A stretch of 37,580 nucleotides of DNA from an uncultured Eubacteriales bacterium (GCA_900548735.1 URMC01000004.1:1-37580), one strand, 5' to 3'. Numbered from the stretch's first letter, positions 7,154 to 15,539 are shown. Numbers and translations: made by a program. Notes: generated by a model from the letters alone, not told the origin.

Positions 7154-8365
7154 ATGAAGTATTTGTTTTTTGATATCGAATGTGCCAACTGCTATAACAA
7201 CTGCGCCAAAATTTTCAGCCTCGGATATCTCATCACCGATGAAAATTTCAATATCCTGCACGAAAAAGAAGATGTGCTGATCAACCCGCACGATCGGTTT
7301 GACTGGTACGTTGCCAAAAAAATGATGGCGTACCCCCGCAGTATTTTCGGGGCTCTGCCCTCTTTCCCGGAGTTTTACGAGCGTTTTCGGGAGATGTTTG
7401 AGGATCCTGACACCATCGTCATCGGCTACGCCGTGACAAACGACGTGCATTTTTTGCAGGACGACTGCCGCCGCTATGGCTTGGCGCCTTTTGCTTACCG
7501 TTTTTATGACGTACAGCAGATTTACGCCCGCCAGCCCGAAAACAACACCGCGAAAAACTTAGAGGATTCTCTGCTTGCGTGGTGCGGCGTGGAGGCGGAA
7601 AACCTGCACCGCAGCGACGAGGATGCGTACAATACCATGCGCATCCTCAAAGCCATTGCGGAGTATCACGGCACCAACCTTGCCGGAATCCTGGAAAAAT
7701 ACCCGGACTGTGCCGGGGAAACCAAAGACGGAAATATCGACTACGCCTGGAAAAAGCCGGAGCCGGAAGGCGGTAAAAAAAAGCGCCACCGCGGCGGAAA
7801 GGGCAGGGGGAAAGCAAGCCCTGCCCCCGGCGAAGATGACGGGAGCAACCGGATGGAAAAAGGCTCTGCCAACGCGGCGCATTTTGTGGAGTATCTGCAT
7901 ACCGTCAAACCGAAAAAGACCCGCAAGCCCCCGATGCTCTCCGGTCACACCGTGACCGTGAGCCTTGCCTACCAGCGCTACCATTTCAACGAGATGCTGT
8001 ATCTTGCGCAGATGATCGCCAACGCGGGCGGGCGCTATACCTTAGTCACCAAAGAGGCGGACACGCTGTACACCTATGGTGACCCGGAGGCGGACACCCG
8101 CCTGCAAACCGTGAAAGAACTGAACGAAGCCGGCGCCGAGATTGACGTGCTGCCGCTTCGCGTGCTGTTTGACCTGCTGGAAACCAGTGAGGTCAAGCTC
8201 TCCCGCAAACCGAAAATGAAGTTTGACGAGGACGGCGCGCATGTGGAAATTCCCGCCCCCGGCACTGCCCCGGAGGAACCGGAAAAGGAACCCGAAGAGG
8301 ACGGCGAAGCGCCGGCAGAAACTGCCGATGCGCCGGCAAAAAACGTTCCGGCGGAGATTTCCTGA
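7154..8365 (+). CDS. DEDDh 3'-5' exonuclease with basic linker and BRCT-like C-terminal domain
   Basis: 403 residues. Residues 1-175 are a DnaQ-like exonuclease: Asp7 and Glu9 (FDIEC), Asp97 (TNDVHFL), His152 and Asp157 (HRSDED) give the complete DEDDh set for two-metal nucleotide removal. Residues 205-222 are a Lys/Arg/Gly-rich linker. Residues 262-342 have BRCT-like pattern: LSGHTVTVS, an AQMIANAGGRYT helix-turn, TKEADTLYTYGD, KELNEAGAEIDVLPLRVLFDLL. The last 50 residues are acidic and Pro/Ala-rich, probably disordered. The domain pairing suggests a repair or RNA/DNA-processing nuclease, not a polymerase III proofreading subunit. The ribosome site is weak; translation is probably coupled to the upstream gene. 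Confidence 0.8.
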   Translation: MKYLFFDIECANCYNNCAKIFSLGYLITDENFNILHEKEDVLINPHDRFDWYVAKKMMAYPRSIFGALPSFPEFYERFREMFEDPDTIVIGYAVTNDVHFLQDDCRRYGLAPFAYRFYDVQQIYARQPENNTAKNLEDSLLAWCGVEAENLHRSDEDAYNTMRILKAIAEYHGTNLAGILEKYPDCAGETKDGNIDYAWKKPEPEGGKKKRHRGGKGRGKASPAPGEDDGSNRMEKGSANAAHFVEYLHTVKPKKTRKPPMLSGHTVTVSLAYQRYHFNEMLYLAQMIANAGGRYTLVTKEADTLYTYGDPEADTRLQTVKELNEAGAEIDVLPLRVLFDLLETSEVKLSRKPKMKFDEDGAHVEIPAPGTAPEEPEKEPEEDGEAPAETADAPAKNVPAEIS

Positions 8366-8366
8366 C

Positions 8367-8407
8367 AAAAAGAAGGGCTGACGTGCCGGCGCGTCAGCCC
8401 TTCTTTT
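8367..8407. terminator. Bidirectional terminator between exonuclease and rlmH
   Basis: Perfect 16-bp stem (8367-8382 with 8392-8407), 9-base loop, A4 and T4 ends, between convergent genes. On the minus strand it ends the hprK-rlmH operon. Confidence 0.9.
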
Positions 8408-8412
8408 GATGG

Positions 8413-8892
8413 TTATTTGTGATATTTGGTGCCCGCAAGAATAGAGAGACTGCGGTAAAGGGTCTCCAGAAGAATCACCCGCATCATCTGATGGGGGAAG
8501 GTCAGCCTGGAGACCGAAAGGCGCCATGCCGCCGTGTTTTTCACGCGTGGGGAAAGCCCGTGCGAACTGCCGATCACCAGGCACAGGCTGCCTGTCGTGT
8601 TGCCGATTTCGTTCAGCTTCTCCGCCAGCTCCTCGGAGGAAAGCTGTTTCCCCTCCACGCACAGCGCCGCAAGGGTCGCGCGCGGGGGCACTGCCGCAAG
8701 AATGGCGTCCGCTTCCTTTTCCAGCGCGGCGGCAATTTCCGCCGGGGCAGGGGAGTCCGGCAGGCGGCACTCTTTCAATTCCGTCCACTCCACCTTGGCA
8801 TACGCGCCAAGGCGTTTTTGATATTCGGCAACGGCATCCCGCCAGTAGGATTCCTTCAGGGTGCCTAGTACAATCAGTTTCAGATGCAGCAT
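8413..8892 (-). CDS. rlmH: 23S rRNA (pseudouridine1915-N3)-methyltransferase RlmH
   Basis: 159 residues, the normal length for this SPOUT-fold methyltransferase, which modifies pseudouridine 1915 in helix 69 of 23S rRNA in the assembled ribosome. The SAM-binding knot is recognisable as LVIGSSHGLS, followed by the LTFPHQMMRVILLETLYRS segment and the C-terminal KYHK. The family usually reads GGxxG at the knot; here it is GSSHG. It is the last gene of a minus-strand operon, starting six bases after the walJ stop. walJ (yycJ) and rlmH (yydA) are also close together in Bacillus and relatives. Confidence 0.95.
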   Translation of the reverse strand: MLHLKLIVLGTLKESYWRDAVAEYQKRLGAYAKVEWTELKECRLPDSPAPAEIAAALEKEADAILAAVPPRATLAALCVEGKQLSSEELAEKLNEIGNTTGSLCLVIGSSHGLSPRVKNTAAWRLSVSRLTFPHQMMRVILLETLYRSLSILAGTKYHK

Positions 8893-8898
8893 AATTCC

Positions 8899-9687
8899 TC
8901 ACAAAAAAGAAAAACTCACCGGGGTCTGTTGATCTGCGGCAAGTAGCTCTGCCCCCGTACCCGCCAGCGCCGCGCCGACCTCCCCTAGCGCCAGCTCCGG
9001 CAGATTGTTATTTTCCGACAGATGTGCCAGCACAAACTTTGCCGTGCCGTTTGCCGCGAGAAACGCCGCCAGCGCGGCAGAATCCGTGTTGGAAAGGTGC
9101 CCGTGGCGGGAAGCAATGCGGCGCTTGAGGTCGGGCGGATAGGGGCCGGTAGTCAGCATTTCCTCGTCATAGTTGCTCTCGATCACCACGCACTCACAGC
9201 CAAGCAAGCCCTTTTCTACCTCCGGCGTGACCACGCCAAGGTCGGTGGCGTACCCAACGGTATGTATTTTTTCGCCTTCGCCGAAAGTGAAACGGTAGCC
9301 CACGCTCCCTGCGCTGTCATGCAGGGTCGGAAAGGCGGAAACCGAAAATCCCCCTACACGGTGTGAGAAAAGCGGGGGGATGGGCACCAGCGCCGCCTCC
9401 AGCGGCGGCTCCGCGGTGCGCAAAAGCACGCCCGCACACGGCTCCGGCACATAAACCGGCATTGCGCGGCGGGAGAGCAGGCGGTTCAGTGCCGCCGTGT
9501 GATCACAGTGCTCATGCGTGAGAAAAACGGCACAAAGCTCCTCCGGGGCAACTCCCGCCGCCGAAAGCGCCTGACACAGCGCCCGCTCGGAGCGCCCTGC
9601 GTCAATCAGAACCGCCGTTTCGCCATCGCTTAACACCGTGGCGTTGCCTTTGGAGCCGGAGTACAGAACGGTCAGGGCAGGGGTCAT
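8899..9687 (-). CDS. MBL-fold hydrolase, WalJ/YycJ-like
   Basis: 262 residues with the metallo-beta-lactamase fold. The metal motif is THEHCDH (His58, His60, Asp62, His63), and SGSKGNATVL at the N-terminus, DAGRS and the HLSNTDSAALA block near residue 195 are typical of the YycJ/WalJ subgroup. WalJ is a 5'-3' DNA exonuclease-like protein linked to the WalRK cell-wall regulon and to mismatch repair in some bacteria; no walRK genes are visible here. Its ATG overlaps the stop of the upstream membrane-protein gene (ATGA), pointing to translational coupling. Confidence 0.85.
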   Translation of the reverse strand: MTPALTVLYSGSKGNATVLSDGETAVLIDAGRSERALCQALSAAGVAPEELCAVFLTHEHCDHTAALNRLLSRRAMPVYVPEPCAGVLLRTAEPPLEAALVPIPPLFSHRVGGFSVSAFPTLHDSAGSVGYRFTFGEGEKIHTVGYATDLGVVTPEVEKGLLGCECVVIESNYDEEMLTTGPYPPDLKRRIASRHGHLSNTDSAALAAFLAANGTAKFVLAHLSENNNLPELALGEVGAALAGTGAELLAADQQTPVSFSFL

Positions 9688-10109
9688 TTTTTCAGCACTC
9701 CCTCGATGATAAACAGATCAACCGCGTCACAGAGAAATGTGAAAACGAGCGGCAGAATCACCAGCATCATCCATTTGGATTTTTCAAGGCGCGCCTCGCC
9801 GTCGGCAAGAAACGCTTCCTTCTGCTCTTCGCTCCATTCGGGGTTCAGGTCGTCTTTCGTCAGCCCCTTGCGGTAGAGAAAGCGGTTGTAGATGAGATAG
9901 GCAAGCGTAAAACCCACCAGCAGGGCGGCGTAACCGATCATCACCAGATAGGAGAGATACAGCGTTTGCACTGTGGTGGCAAGATACAGCAGCACCCGGT
10001 AAACGGTGAAAAACAAAAGGGTGTTGACGATCAGCAGAACAAGGCGCAGTTTCGCCTTGGCGGAGACCGTTTTTTTCTCCCCGTCCGGGGTCTTTTTCGG
10101 AAAAGGCAC
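9684..10109 (-). CDS. Small three-helix membrane protein of unknown function
   Basis: 141 residues. The start is taken as GTG at 10109 because AGAAGGAG lies eight bases upstream; the frame is open further but runs into galK. The predicted product has a basic N-terminus, membrane segments at about 21-44, 52-76 and 112-136, and an acidic cytosolic stretch at 84-108 (KDDLNPEWSEEQKEAFLADGE, shown here only in part as family-like WSEEQKEAFLADGE). It overlaps walJ by four bases and follows galK by 65 bases. I do not recognise a function; its fixed place between galK and walJ suggests only co-transcription. Confidence 0.75.
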   Translation of the reverse strand: MPFPKKTPDGEKKTVSAKAKLRLVLLIVNTLLFFTVYRVLLYLATTVQTLYLSYLVMIGYAALLVGFTLAYLIYNRFLYRKGLTKDDLNPEWSEEQKEAFLADGEARLEKSKWMMLVILPLVFTFLCDAVDLFIIEGVLKK

Positions 10110-10132
10110 GATTTTTTCTCCTTCTATCAGGC

Positions 10133-10162
10133 TGAGCCGGCGGAAGATTTTCCGCCGGCTCA
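10133..10162. other. Hairpin in the galK-membrane protein gap
   Basis: A perfect 13-bp inverted repeat (10133-10145 with 10150-10162) with a 4-base loop, located just after the galK stop. There is no T run on the minus strand, so it is more likely an mRNA-stabilising or processing hairpin than a terminator. Confidence 0.6.
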
Positions 10163-10174
10163 CAGTGTCAAAAA

Positions 10175-11458
10175 TCAGTCCACAAGGCACGCGCCTTCGG
10201 GGCGGATACGAAGCACAATGCACGCACCCTTGCCGAACACGCCGTCCATCAGCGCCCGGAAGCCGGGCACCTCCTCGTTTTTCATAAATGCCTGCACGGT
10301 GCCGGCAAACCCGCCGCCGTGCACGCGCCATGCGGCGCTCTTGCCGGTCAGATACCGCTCGGCAAGGCAAAGCGCGAGGGAAAGCCCCTGCTCCCGCACG
10401 TTTTTCGTGGTATAAACGTTTTGCAGATAGCAGAAAGAGGAACGCCCCGAGGCAAGCACGCCCGCAAAAAAGCCCTCAATATCGCCGGCTTTCAGCGCCG
10501 CTTTCTGCCCCGCCACGCGGCGGTTTTCGGCAAAGAAATGCAGGGCACGCAGGATTGCCCGGTCGCCCACGCTCTCCCGCAGGGTCGGGATGGCGGCAAT
10601 CACGGCATCTTCATCGGTTTCGCGGAGCACCGTTTTGCCCAGCGCCGCTGCCACCGCTTTCATCTCGGCGGGTACGGCGGCGTAATCCGGCGTCAGGTCC
10701 GCATGGTTGCCGCCCGTGTTGACAATGCAGAGGTTGTAGCCCGCGGCGGTGATGTCAAAATCCAGCTTTTCGGTCACGGGGGATGCCGGATCCGCAAAAT
10801 CAATGGCGATGATACCGCCCACGGCGCACGCCATCTGATCCATCAGCCCGCAGGGCTTGCCGAAAAACTCGTTTTCCGCATACTGCGCCAGCTTTGCGAT
10901 CTCCACATTGGAGACTTTGCCGCCGTTGTACAGATGATTTTCGATATTGCCGATCATATCCTCAAACGCGGCGGAGGAGGAAAGCCCGGAGCCTTTCAGC
11001 ACGCTGGAGGTGGTATAGGCGTCAAACCCGCCGACGGCGTAGCCCTCTTTGCGAAAGCCCGCGCACATCCCGGCGATAATCGAATCGGAGTGGGAAAACC
11101 GGTCGGCGCGGGGGGCGGTGTAATCCGTGAGATCCACCACATCCTCCGGGAATCCTTCGGATTTGACCCGCACGGTGTTCTTTTCCGAGGGGGAAGCCAC
11201 GGCGATGATGTCAAGGTCTATGGAAGCCGCCACCACACAGCCGTGATTGTGGTCGGTATGGTTGCCGGAAAGCTCGCTCCGCCCGGCGACCGAAAACAGG
11301 TGCGCCTCACGCCCCGTGCCGTACAGCGCTTCAAATTCGGCGATGGCTTTTTCATAGCGCGCTTTCTGCGCCGCCAGCGCTTCGCTGCCGTAAAGGGCGG
11401 TCAGGCGTGCGTCCAGCCCGCCGGTTTTCAGTTTGTTTTTCAGTTCGGTAGTGTTCAT
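10175..11458 (-). CDS. galK: Galactokinase-like GHMP kinase (variant sugar-binding motif)
   Basis: 427 residues of the GHMP kinase superfamily with the galactokinase layout: signature GRSELSGNHTDHNHG at 59-73, ATP-binding GSGLSSSAA at 156-164, catalytic-base Asp207 in CGLMDQMA, and a C-terminal HGGGFAGTVQAF motif. Galactokinases phosphorylate C1 of alpha-galactose for the Leloir pathway. The usual GEHTDY is here GNHTDH, so the Glu that contacts the sugar is Asn. An N-terminal extension of about 35 residues is also longer than in E. coli GalK. No galT or galE is in the window. It lies 28 bases after hprK in the same operon. Sugar specificity is uncertain. Confidence 0.85.
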   Translation of the reverse strand: MNTTELKNKLKTGGLDARLTALYGSEALAAQKARYEKAIAEFEALYGTGREAHLFSVAGRSELSGNHTDHNHGCVVAASIDLDIIAVASPSEKNTVRVKSEGFPEDVVDLTDYTAPRADRFSHSDSIIAGMCAGFRKEGYAVGGFDAYTTSSVLKGSGLSSSAAFEDMIGNIENHLYNGGKVSNVEIAKLAQYAENEFFGKPCGLMDQMACAVGGIIAIDFADPASPVTEKLDFDITAAGYNLCIVNTGGNHADLTPDYAAVPAEMKAVAAALGKTVLRETDEDAVIAAIPTLRESVGDRAILRALHFFAENRRVAGQKAALKAGDIEGFFAGVLASGRSSFCYLQNVYTTKNVREQGLSLALCLAERYLTGKSAAWRVHGGGFAGTVQAFMKNEEVPGFRALMDGVFGKGACIVLRIRPEGACLVD

Positions 11459-11486
11459 TTTTCAGCCTCTCTTTATCAGAATCAAT

Positions 11487-12422
11487 TCAGGAGTCAAGCC
11501 CCATCTGCCGCATCAGTTTGCGGTTAAATTCCTCAGCGGTATTATAGCCCATTTTTTTCTGTCGGTTGTTCATTGCCGCGATTTCCAAAATAATGGCTAA
11601 GTTGCGCCCGGGCTTTACCGGGATGGTGATACTGGGGATGCGGATGCCGAGAATATCCATGGTCTCGTTGTCCAGCCCCAGCCGGTCATACATTTTGCCC
11701 TGTACCCACGGCTCCAGATTGATGACAAGGTCGATGCCCTGGGAGTCTTTGACCGCACCCATGCCGAAAATGCGGCGCACGTCCACAATGCCGATGCCGC
11801 GCAGCTCCACATAGTGGCGGATGAGCGCCGGCGCTTCGCCGACCAGCGTTTTTGCCGAAACGCGCTTGATTTCCACCGCGTCGTCCGCGATGAGACGGTG
11901 CCCGCGTTTGACCAGCTCAATCGCGGTTTCGCTTTTTCCCACGCCGGAGTCGCCCAGTAGCAAAAGCCCCTCACCGTAAACTTCCACCAGCACCCCGTGC
12001 CGCGTGATGCGGGGGGCTAACTGAACATTGAGATAAGCAATCAGCGCCGCCATAAACGGGCTGGTTTTCTCATGGGAAATGAGCAACGGTACGCCGTATT
12101 TTTCCGCCGCCTCAGCCATTTTCGGATACGGTTCTCTCGAGGTGGACATAATGACCGCCACCGGCTTCTGCCGGAAGAAATCTTCGATTTTTGCATTGCG
12201 GCGCGCTTCGTCCCGTTCGCCGAGATAGACATATTCCGCTTTGCCGACCACCTGGATACGGGTGCGCTCAAAAATTTCAAAAAACCCGGCAAGCGCCAGC
12301 CCAGGCCGGTCCACTTCGGTATTGCAGATCATAATGTTTTCCGGCTCATCCGGCAGGTACACCGGGGTCAGGGCAAACTCCTTGATCAGCCCCGACAGCG
12401 GGATGGTATAGGTCTCCTGCAT
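11487..12422 (-). CDS. hprK: HPr kinase/phosphorylase
   Basis: 311 residues, standard length. The protein phosphorylates and dephosphorylates Ser46 of HPr and so controls carbon catabolite repression in Firmicutes. The N-terminal regulatory domain (1-130) is followed by the catalytic domain with Walker A GDSGVGKS (157-164), RHGVLVEVYG (141-150), ADDAVEIKR, and the HPrK signature VELRGIGIVDVRRIFGMGAV (205-224). First gene of the minus-strand operon with its own promoter; AAGGAG lies six bases before ATG. Neighbouring galK fits a carbon-metabolism theme. In many Clostridia hprK is followed by murB or a ROK kinase instead. Confidence 0.97.
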   Translation of the reverse strand: MQETYTIPLSGLIKEFALTPVYLPDEPENIMICNTEVDRPGLALAGFFEIFERTRIQVVGKAEYVYLGERDEARRNAKIEDFFRQKPVAVIMSTSREPYPKMAEAAEKYGVPLLISHEKTSPFMAALIAYLNVQLAPRITRHGVLVEVYGEGLLLLGDSGVGKSETAIELVKRGHRLIADDAVEIKRVSAKTLVGEAPALIRHYVELRGIGIVDVRRIFGMGAVKDSQGIDLVINLEPWVQGKMYDRLGLDNETMDILGIRIPSITIPVKPGRNLAIILEIAAMNNRQKKMGYNTAEEFNRKLMRQMGLDS

Positions 12423-12469
12423 GATGTCTCCTTTCCCGGTGCCATGGGGCGCCGATAACGATTCATTTT

Positions 12470-12499
12470 ATTATACCATACCCGGGGGTACTTTGTAAA
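12470..12499 (-). promoter_or_regulatory. Sigma-A promoter of the hprK operon
   Basis: On the minus strand TTTACA (12494-12499), 18 bases, perfect TATAAT (12470-12475). Confidence 0.8.
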
Positions 12500-12573
12500 G
12501 CCGCCCGCAGGATTTATTTTATATTCCTACAAACAGAAACGCGTGCGTTCATAGAATATTCATAATTATCTAT

Positions 12574-12579
12574 TATAAT
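12574..12579 (+). promoter_or_regulatory. Possible -10 box of the 12.65-18.16 kb operon
   Basis: TATAAT in an AT-rich stretch (12545-12590), about 75 bases before the first ATG of the operon. No convincing -35 at 17 bases; TTCATA at 12548 is 20 bases away. Confidence 0.4.
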
Positions 12580-12652
12580 AGAAAATGCGGAAAAATGCCG
12601 CAAGTAAAATTGCCTGACGGGAGATACCCCCGTGTGAGGAAAAGGAGTCGGA

Positions 12653-13810
12653 ATGAGAAAAGGAATCCGCATCGCGGCGCTGTTGCTGGCGGTGTTGTGT
12701 TGTTTGCCGTTTGCCGGGTGCGGTTCGGTTTCCGCGAAGGTGAAAGCCGACCGGGTCGCCACCAGGGTCGTGGCAACTGCCGGGGGCGTGGACATTTATT
12801 ACGATGAGCTTTATTATCTTGCGATGAACCGGATCCGGGAGCGCAGGGAGGAGCTTGGCGAGGGGGCTTTGGAGAGCGCCGGAGAGCGCGAGGCGCTTGC
12901 CGCGTTTGTGCGGGAAAATCTGATGAGCAAAACGCACGCGCTGATTTCTGTGGGCTACGATTACGGCATTGACCTGACCAAAGGGGACATTGCGGACGAA
13001 GTGCAGTCCGAAATGGACGATATTCTGAAAAACACGTTCGGCGATGACCGCAAGGCGTATATCCGGAGTCTGAACGGGGATTATCTGACCGACCGCTACG
13101 TGCGGCAATACATCGGGGCGGAGGAGTTTCTTGCCACCGAAATCATCCTTGCCATGCTGGAAAAGGGCGAGATCGACGACTCGGAGGAGACGGCAAACCG
13201 CGTGATCCGCAGTGACGATATGATCCGCACCGTGCAGGTGTTTCTGGATAAATCGGATGCCGCCAACACAAGGGAACTGGCGGAAAGCATCCGCGCGGAG
13301 ATCGCTGCGGCGGAAAGCGACGACGCGCGTTATGACGCGATGCGCCGCGCCATCGCCGGAAAATACAATGACGATTTTGCCGATGTGGGCAATGGGTATT
13401 ACTTCCTGCGCGGCGAAATGGACGCGGCATATGAAAAAGCGGCTTTCAAACTTGCAAACTATGAGGTCAGCGGGGTGGTGGAAACCGGAAACGGCTATTA
13501 CATCATCATGCGCCTGCCCAAAAGTGAGGAATATATCACCTCCCACTATCAGGAGCTGAAAGAAAAATCCTATATCGTACAACTCAACCAAAAAGTGGAC
13601 GAGCGCTTTGCCGGGATGCACCTGGAAATGACGAAATTCGGCGCTTCGCTGGATGTGTGCAGCCTGCCCTCACTTGACGCCGGCGGGCGGGACGGCACGC
13701 CGGTGTGGCTGATCGTGGTGATCAGTGTGGCAGGCGTGGCGCTGGTAGGCGGCGTGGTGTATCTGATCCGGAAAAAGACCGGCAAGGGTGCCGCAAAGAA
13801 GAAAAAATAA
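12653..13810 (+). CDS. Parvulin-like foldase lipoprotein with C-terminal membrane anchor
   Basis: 385 residues. A lipoprotein signal with FAGC (Cys23) starts it. Residues 45-185 look like a SurA/PrsA-type helical chaperone domain, and 190-290 carry a degenerate parvulin domain (VGNGYYFLRGEMDAAYEKAA, then VVETGNGYYIIMRLP). A membrane helix at about 351-372 follows, with a Lys-rich tail ending KKKK. It probably assists folding of exported proteins on the outer face of the membrane. Two anchors, a lipidated N-terminus and a C-terminal helix, are unusual. AAGGAG lies five bases before ATG. It heads a long plus-strand operon. Confidence 0.75.
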   Translation: MRKGIRIAALLLAVLCCLPFAGCGSVSAKVKADRVATRVVATAGGVDIYYDELYYLAMNRIRERREELGEGALESAGEREALAAFVRENLMSKTHALISVGYDYGIDLTKGDIADEVQSEMDDILKNTFGDDRKAYIRSLNGDYLTDRYVRQYIGAEEFLATEIILAMLEKGEIDDSEETANRVIRSDDMIRTVQVFLDKSDAANTRELAESIRAEIAAAESDDARYDAMRRAIAGKYNDDFADVGNGYYFLRGEMDAAYEKAAFKLANYEVSGVVETGNGYYIIMRLPKSEEYITSHYQELKEKSYIVQLNQKVDERFAGMHLEMTKFGASLDVCSLPSLDAGGRDGTPVWLIVVISVAGVALVGGVVYLIRKKTGKGAAKKKK

Positions 13811-13829
13811 CCGCAAAGGAAGGGCAAAC

Positions 13830-14555
13830 ATGATGGAGATATTGCTGGAATATCTGTTTTTGCTTTGCAGTTGCGCCACGGCGGGCTGGATACTGGAATT
13901 TATTTACCGCGGGATCTGCCATCAAAAAGTGGTCAACCCCGGGTTTTTAACCGGGTGCTGTCTGCCCATTTACGGCGTGGGCGGGGCAATCCTTTACTTT
14001 CTGTCGGGGTTAAAACTGCGGTTTTTGCCGAACGAGGCGTGCCGCGTGGCGGTGATTCTCGTGCTGGCAATGTTGCTCATGACCTTGATTGAGCTGATCG
14101 GGGGGCTGATTTCCCTCAAGTACTTCCGGGTGCGGCTGTGGGATTACTCCAAGCGCTGGCTCAACTACAAGGGCGTGATCTGCCCGCTGTTTTCCGCCAT
14201 CTGGGGCGCGATCTGCGCGGGGTATTATTTCTTTCTTTACCCCTCACTGCACAAGGTTGCCACCCGCGTGATCGACTATCCGTGGGCGATTTTGCTGATC
14301 GGCATTTATGTGGGGATTTTTTTGGTGGACTTCTGCCATTCCATCGGGCTTATGCAACGTCTGCGCGCTTACGCGGGGCAGTTGCGCACGCACCTGAGCC
14401 TCGATCAGATCAAGGCAAACGCCAAGGAGTATTTCAAGGCACAGACCGGCAAGGCGCACGCGCCGCTCAACTTTCATAAGTCGATTGCCAAGTATCTCAA
14501 CGAGTTGCACGGCTACCGGGATGAGATTCAGCAGAAATGGGGCAAGAAGAAATGA
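13830..14555 (+). CDS. PF06541-type (putative ABC-transporter type IV) membrane protein
   Basis: 241 residues with about five to six membrane helices. The conserved family blocks are visible: GWILEFIYR near residue 20, NPGFLTGCCLPIYGVGG around 36-52, LIELIGGLISLKYF, RLWDYSKRWLNYKG at about 103-116, and the LFSAIWG segment. Proteins with these blocks are annotated as putative ABC-transporter type IV or CmpB-like; no ATPase partner is nearby, so real function is unknown. The tail (185-241) is hydrophilic. ATG 13830 has AAAGGAAGG seven bases upstream; an ATG immediately after it (13833) is an alternative. Stop overlaps the next gene. Confidence 0.8.
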   Translation: MMEILLEYLFLLCSCATAGWILEFIYRGICHQKVVNPGFLTGCCLPIYGVGGAILYFLSGLKLRFLPNEACRVAVILVLAMLLMTLIELIGGLISLKYFRVRLWDYSKRWLNYKGVICPLFSAIWGAICAGYYFFLYPSLHKVATRVIDYPWAILLIGIYVGIFLVDFCHSIGLMQRLRAYAGQLRTHLSLDQIKANAKEYFKAQTGKAHAPLNFHKSIAKYLNELHGYRDEIQQKWGKKK

Positions 14556-15022
14556 GCAGGGAGGTGGATTATACCGCCTTTCGCCGGGTGCTTTGCGAAG
14601 TTCTGCCACGCGGCAGGGTCGCAGAGATGAAGAAGTATATTTCCCACTCGGATGTAACGGTGTACCGCCATTGTATCAAGGTGGCATTTACCGCCTATAC
14701 GCTGGCGGTGCGCTATCGGGTGAAGTGTGATCTGCACGCGCTGGTGCGCGGGGCACTGCTGCATGACTATTATCTGTATGACTGGCATGACCCCAACAAG
14801 GGCTTCCGCTGGCACGGGCTCAAACATCACCGTTTTGCCCTTGCCAATGCCGAGCGGGATTTTGACCTGAACGATACCGAACGCAACATTATCGCCGCGC
14901 ATATGTTTCCGCTGACGTTCTGGAGTCTGCCGCGCTGCCGCGAGGCGTGGCTGGTCACGCTTGCCGACAAAAAGGTGGCGGCAGAGGAGACGTTGCGCAA
15001 ATACCGCGAAAAGAAAGGCTGA
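14552..15022 (+). CDS. HD-domain phosphohydrolase-like protein
   Basis: 156 residues using ATG 14552, which overlaps the previous stop (ATGA). An in-frame ATG at 14537 lacks a ribosome site. Metal-binding HD-fold residues are visible: His in VYRHCIKVA near 34, the LLHDYYLYDWHD pair at about 69-80, KHHRFALANA, and IIAAHMFPLT. HD proteins hydrolyse nucleotides or phosphodiesters; this short single-domain type is common in Clostridia and uncharacterised. It sits before a dCMP deaminase, so a nucleotide role is possible but is inference. Confidence 0.8.
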   Translation: MSREVDYTAFRRVLCEVLPRGRVAEMKKYISHSDVTVYRHCIKVAFTAYTLAVRYRVKCDLHALVRGALLHDYYLYDWHDPNKGFRWHGLKHHRFALANAERDFDLNDTERNIIAAHMFPLTFWSLPRCREAWLVTLADKKVAAEETLRKYREKKG

Positions 15023-15052
15023 AAAGGGGCGCCGCCCCGGAAAAGAGGAATT

Positions 15053-15538
15053 ATGGAACGCGTATCCAAGGAAAATTACTATCTGGACATTGCCGCCACC
15101 GTGGCGGAGCGCAGCACCTGTCTGAGGCGCAAATTCGGCGCAATCATCGTGAAAAACGACGTGATTGTTTCCACGGGTTATAACGGCGCGCCCCGCGGGC
15201 GCAAAAACTGCACCGATCTCCTGTTCTGCTACCGCGAAAAGCTGGGGATTCCGCGCGGGGAGCGGTATGAGCTCTGCCGCTCGGTACACGCGGAGCAGAA
15301 TGCCATCATCGCCGCCCCGCGGGATCAGATGCTGGGTGCCACCATGTATATCGCCTGCGTTCTGCCGGACGGTACCCTGTCGGGCGGCACCAACAGCTGT
15401 ATGATGTGCAAGCGGATGATTCTCAATGCCGGCATTTCCACCGTGGTGGTACGCGACACGCCGGAGGAATACCGCGTGATTCCGGTGGCGGAGTGGATTG
15501 AGGATGACGATTCGCTTTCCGGCAAATTCGGGTACTGA
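15053..15538 (+). CDS. Deoxycytidylate (dCMP) deaminase, ComEB-like
   Basis: 161 residues of the zinc cytidine deaminase fold. Catalytic HAE is at 79-81 (SVHAEQNAI) and zinc cysteines are Cys116 and Cys119 (SCMMCKRMI). The N-terminal CLRRKFGAIIVKND and GYNGAPRG blocks are typical of dCMP deaminases, which make dUMP for thymidylate synthesis. The insert CTDLLFCYREKLGIPRGERY carries extra Cys residues seen in dCMP deaminases that bind a second zinc. GAGG lies six bases upstream of ATG. It is part of the continuing operon. Confidence 0.9.
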   Translation: MERVSKENYYLDIAATVAERSTCLRRKFGAIIVKNDVIVSTGYNGAPRGRKNCTDLLFCYREKLGIPRGERYELCRSVHAEQNAIIAAPRDQMLGATMYIACVLPDGTLSGGTNSCMMCKRMILNAGISTVVVRDTPEEYRVIPVAEWIEDDDSLSGKFGY

Positions 15539-15539
15539 G

